The notes under the pieces are model-generated. The model saw only the letters and a program-made list of their open reading frames with translations, was not told where the DNA came from and ran no database searches. This document shows, piece after piece, positions 63,361-64,000 of a stretch of DNA of 64,000 nt. The number at the start of each line of letters is the position of its first letter. Positions within the stretch are counted from its first letter, which is position 1. The position numbers were made by a program, and so were the translations under genes. The stretch comes from Prorocentrum cordatum (lineage: Eukaryota; Sar; Dinophyceae; Prorocentrales; Prorocentraceae): positions 95,001-159,000 of the forward strand of contig CAUYUJ010016357.1 of NCBI GenBank assembly GCA_963575745.1, given 5' to 3'.

Positions 63361-64000
63361 CGCCCTGGACGACCGTCGTGCATAGCGGCCGCGGTGAGGG
63401 ACCACCCCCTGCGCACCCCCTATGGTGTCGAGAAAGTGCCACGCCTGCTATGCCCTGGACAACCGGCGCACATAGCGGCCACGGTGAGGGACCACCCCCT
63501 GCGCATTCCCTATGGTGTCGAGAAAATGCCACGCCTGCTATGCCCTGGACGACCGTCGTGCATAGCGGCCGCGCTGAGGGACAACCCCCTGCGCATCCCC
63601 TCTGGTGTCGAGAAAATGCCACGCCTGCTATGCCCTGAACGACCGTCGTGCATAGCGGCCGCGGTGAGGGACCACCCCCTGCGCATCCCCTATGGTGTCG
63701 AGGAAATGCCGCGCCTGCTATGCACTGGACGACCGTCGTGCATAGTGGCCGCGCTGAGGGACCACCCCCTGCGCACCCCCAATGGTGTCGAGAAAATGCC
63801 CTGGACGACCGTCGAGCATAGCGGTCGCGGTGAGGGACCACCCCCTGCGCACCCCCTATGGTGTCGAGAAAATGCCACGCCTGCTATGCACTGGACGAAC
63901 GGCGCGCATAGCGGCCACGGTGAGGGACCACCCCCTGCGCATCCCCTCTGGTGTCGAGCAAATGCCACGCCTACTATGCCCTGGACGCTCGGCGCGCATA
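63361..64000. repeat. 90-bp satellite array, continuing past the window
   Basis: Seven units. CATAGCGGCC marks fall at 63381, 63471 and 63561, exactly 90 bp apart. Unit parts are GACCGTCGTGCATAGCGGCC, GCGGTGAGGGACCACCCCCT and TGGTGTCGAGAAAATGCC. Period is a multiple of 3, so 30-residue peptide repeats appear in several frames. Confidence 0.95.

Noticed and set aside
1-64000. tRNA, rRNA or snRNA genes
   Set aside because: No sequence with a recognisable T-loop/anticodon arrangement or conserved rRNA/snRNA block was seen by eye. A covariance-model scan would settle this.

Overview
This window looks like nuclear DNA from a dinoflagellate. It is very repeat-rich and mostly GC-rich, it has only one convincing protein gene, and just upstream of that gene on the same strand there is a 22-nt sequence matching the dinoflagellate spliced leader (DinoSL) at 21 of 22 positions. 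A genus cannot be assigned from sequence alone. The endless CCAAGACGG / CTTGGGGCC minisatellites, whose chance translations read SWGPLG..., are only an impression of a Prorocentrum- or Polarella-like genome.

The gene is an intronless 504-codon reading frame on the minus strand (38307-39821). It encodes a degenerate receiver-like N-terminal region followed by a Ser/Thr-type pseudokinase domain. The DinoSL copy at 39885-39906 lies 63 nt before its first ATG. DinoSL is added to mRNA by trans-splicing, so finding it in the genome in front of a gene is the accepted mark of an mRNA that was reverse transcribed and re-inserted. The gene is therefore best read as a retrogene that kept an intact frame.

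Almost everything else is repeat. (1) Non-coding elements with terminal inverted repeats (TIRs), called families A to M here. Four copies of family A carry 8-bp target-site duplications, one foldback element (J) has a 10-11 bp duplication, and families B to I, L and M are recognised by repeated copies and/or matching termini. They often abut or nest, as in the 30.1-31.0 kb cluster. (2) Tandem arrays: a 102-bp satellite (57.5-59.9 kb), a 90-bp satellite running off the right end (63.36-64.0 kb), an ~88-bp repeat at four loci, a ~63-bp repeat (46.5-47.6 kb), an 11-bp repeat (52.4-52.85 kb) and a GGCGTCGGTGCT-type array (7.0-9.2 kb). (3) Microsatellites: CACG/CACA at 6 kb, GT/TG at 41.7-43.0 kb, and many GGA/TCC, GTC and ATG runs. 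(4) Larger duplications: a pair of inverted arms at 49.1/50.5 kb, a 224-bp direct repeat at 53.25/55.88 kb that carries an exon-like 56-codon frame, and a GACGTGCCA-rich segmental repeat at 34.4-36.3 kb.

Layout: 0-0.7 kb GC-rich filler; 0.7-2.3 kb a lower-GC island with a possible decayed coding sequence; 2.3-6 kb simple repeats and TIR elements; 6-9.4 kb microsatellite and minisatellite; 9.4-20 kb mixed repeats; 20-24 kb minisatellite, then a lower-GC stretch with the foldback element; 24-31 kb C-rich minisatellite and a dense TIR-element cluster; 31-37 kb interrupted elements and segmental repeats; 37-40 kb the retrogene; 40-49 kb microsatellites and minisatellites; 49-56 kb inverted and direct duplications; 56-64 kb satellites. 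No tRNA, rRNA or CRISPR was recognised. Most long open frames are products of tandem arrays with no stop codon in the unit and should not be read as genes.
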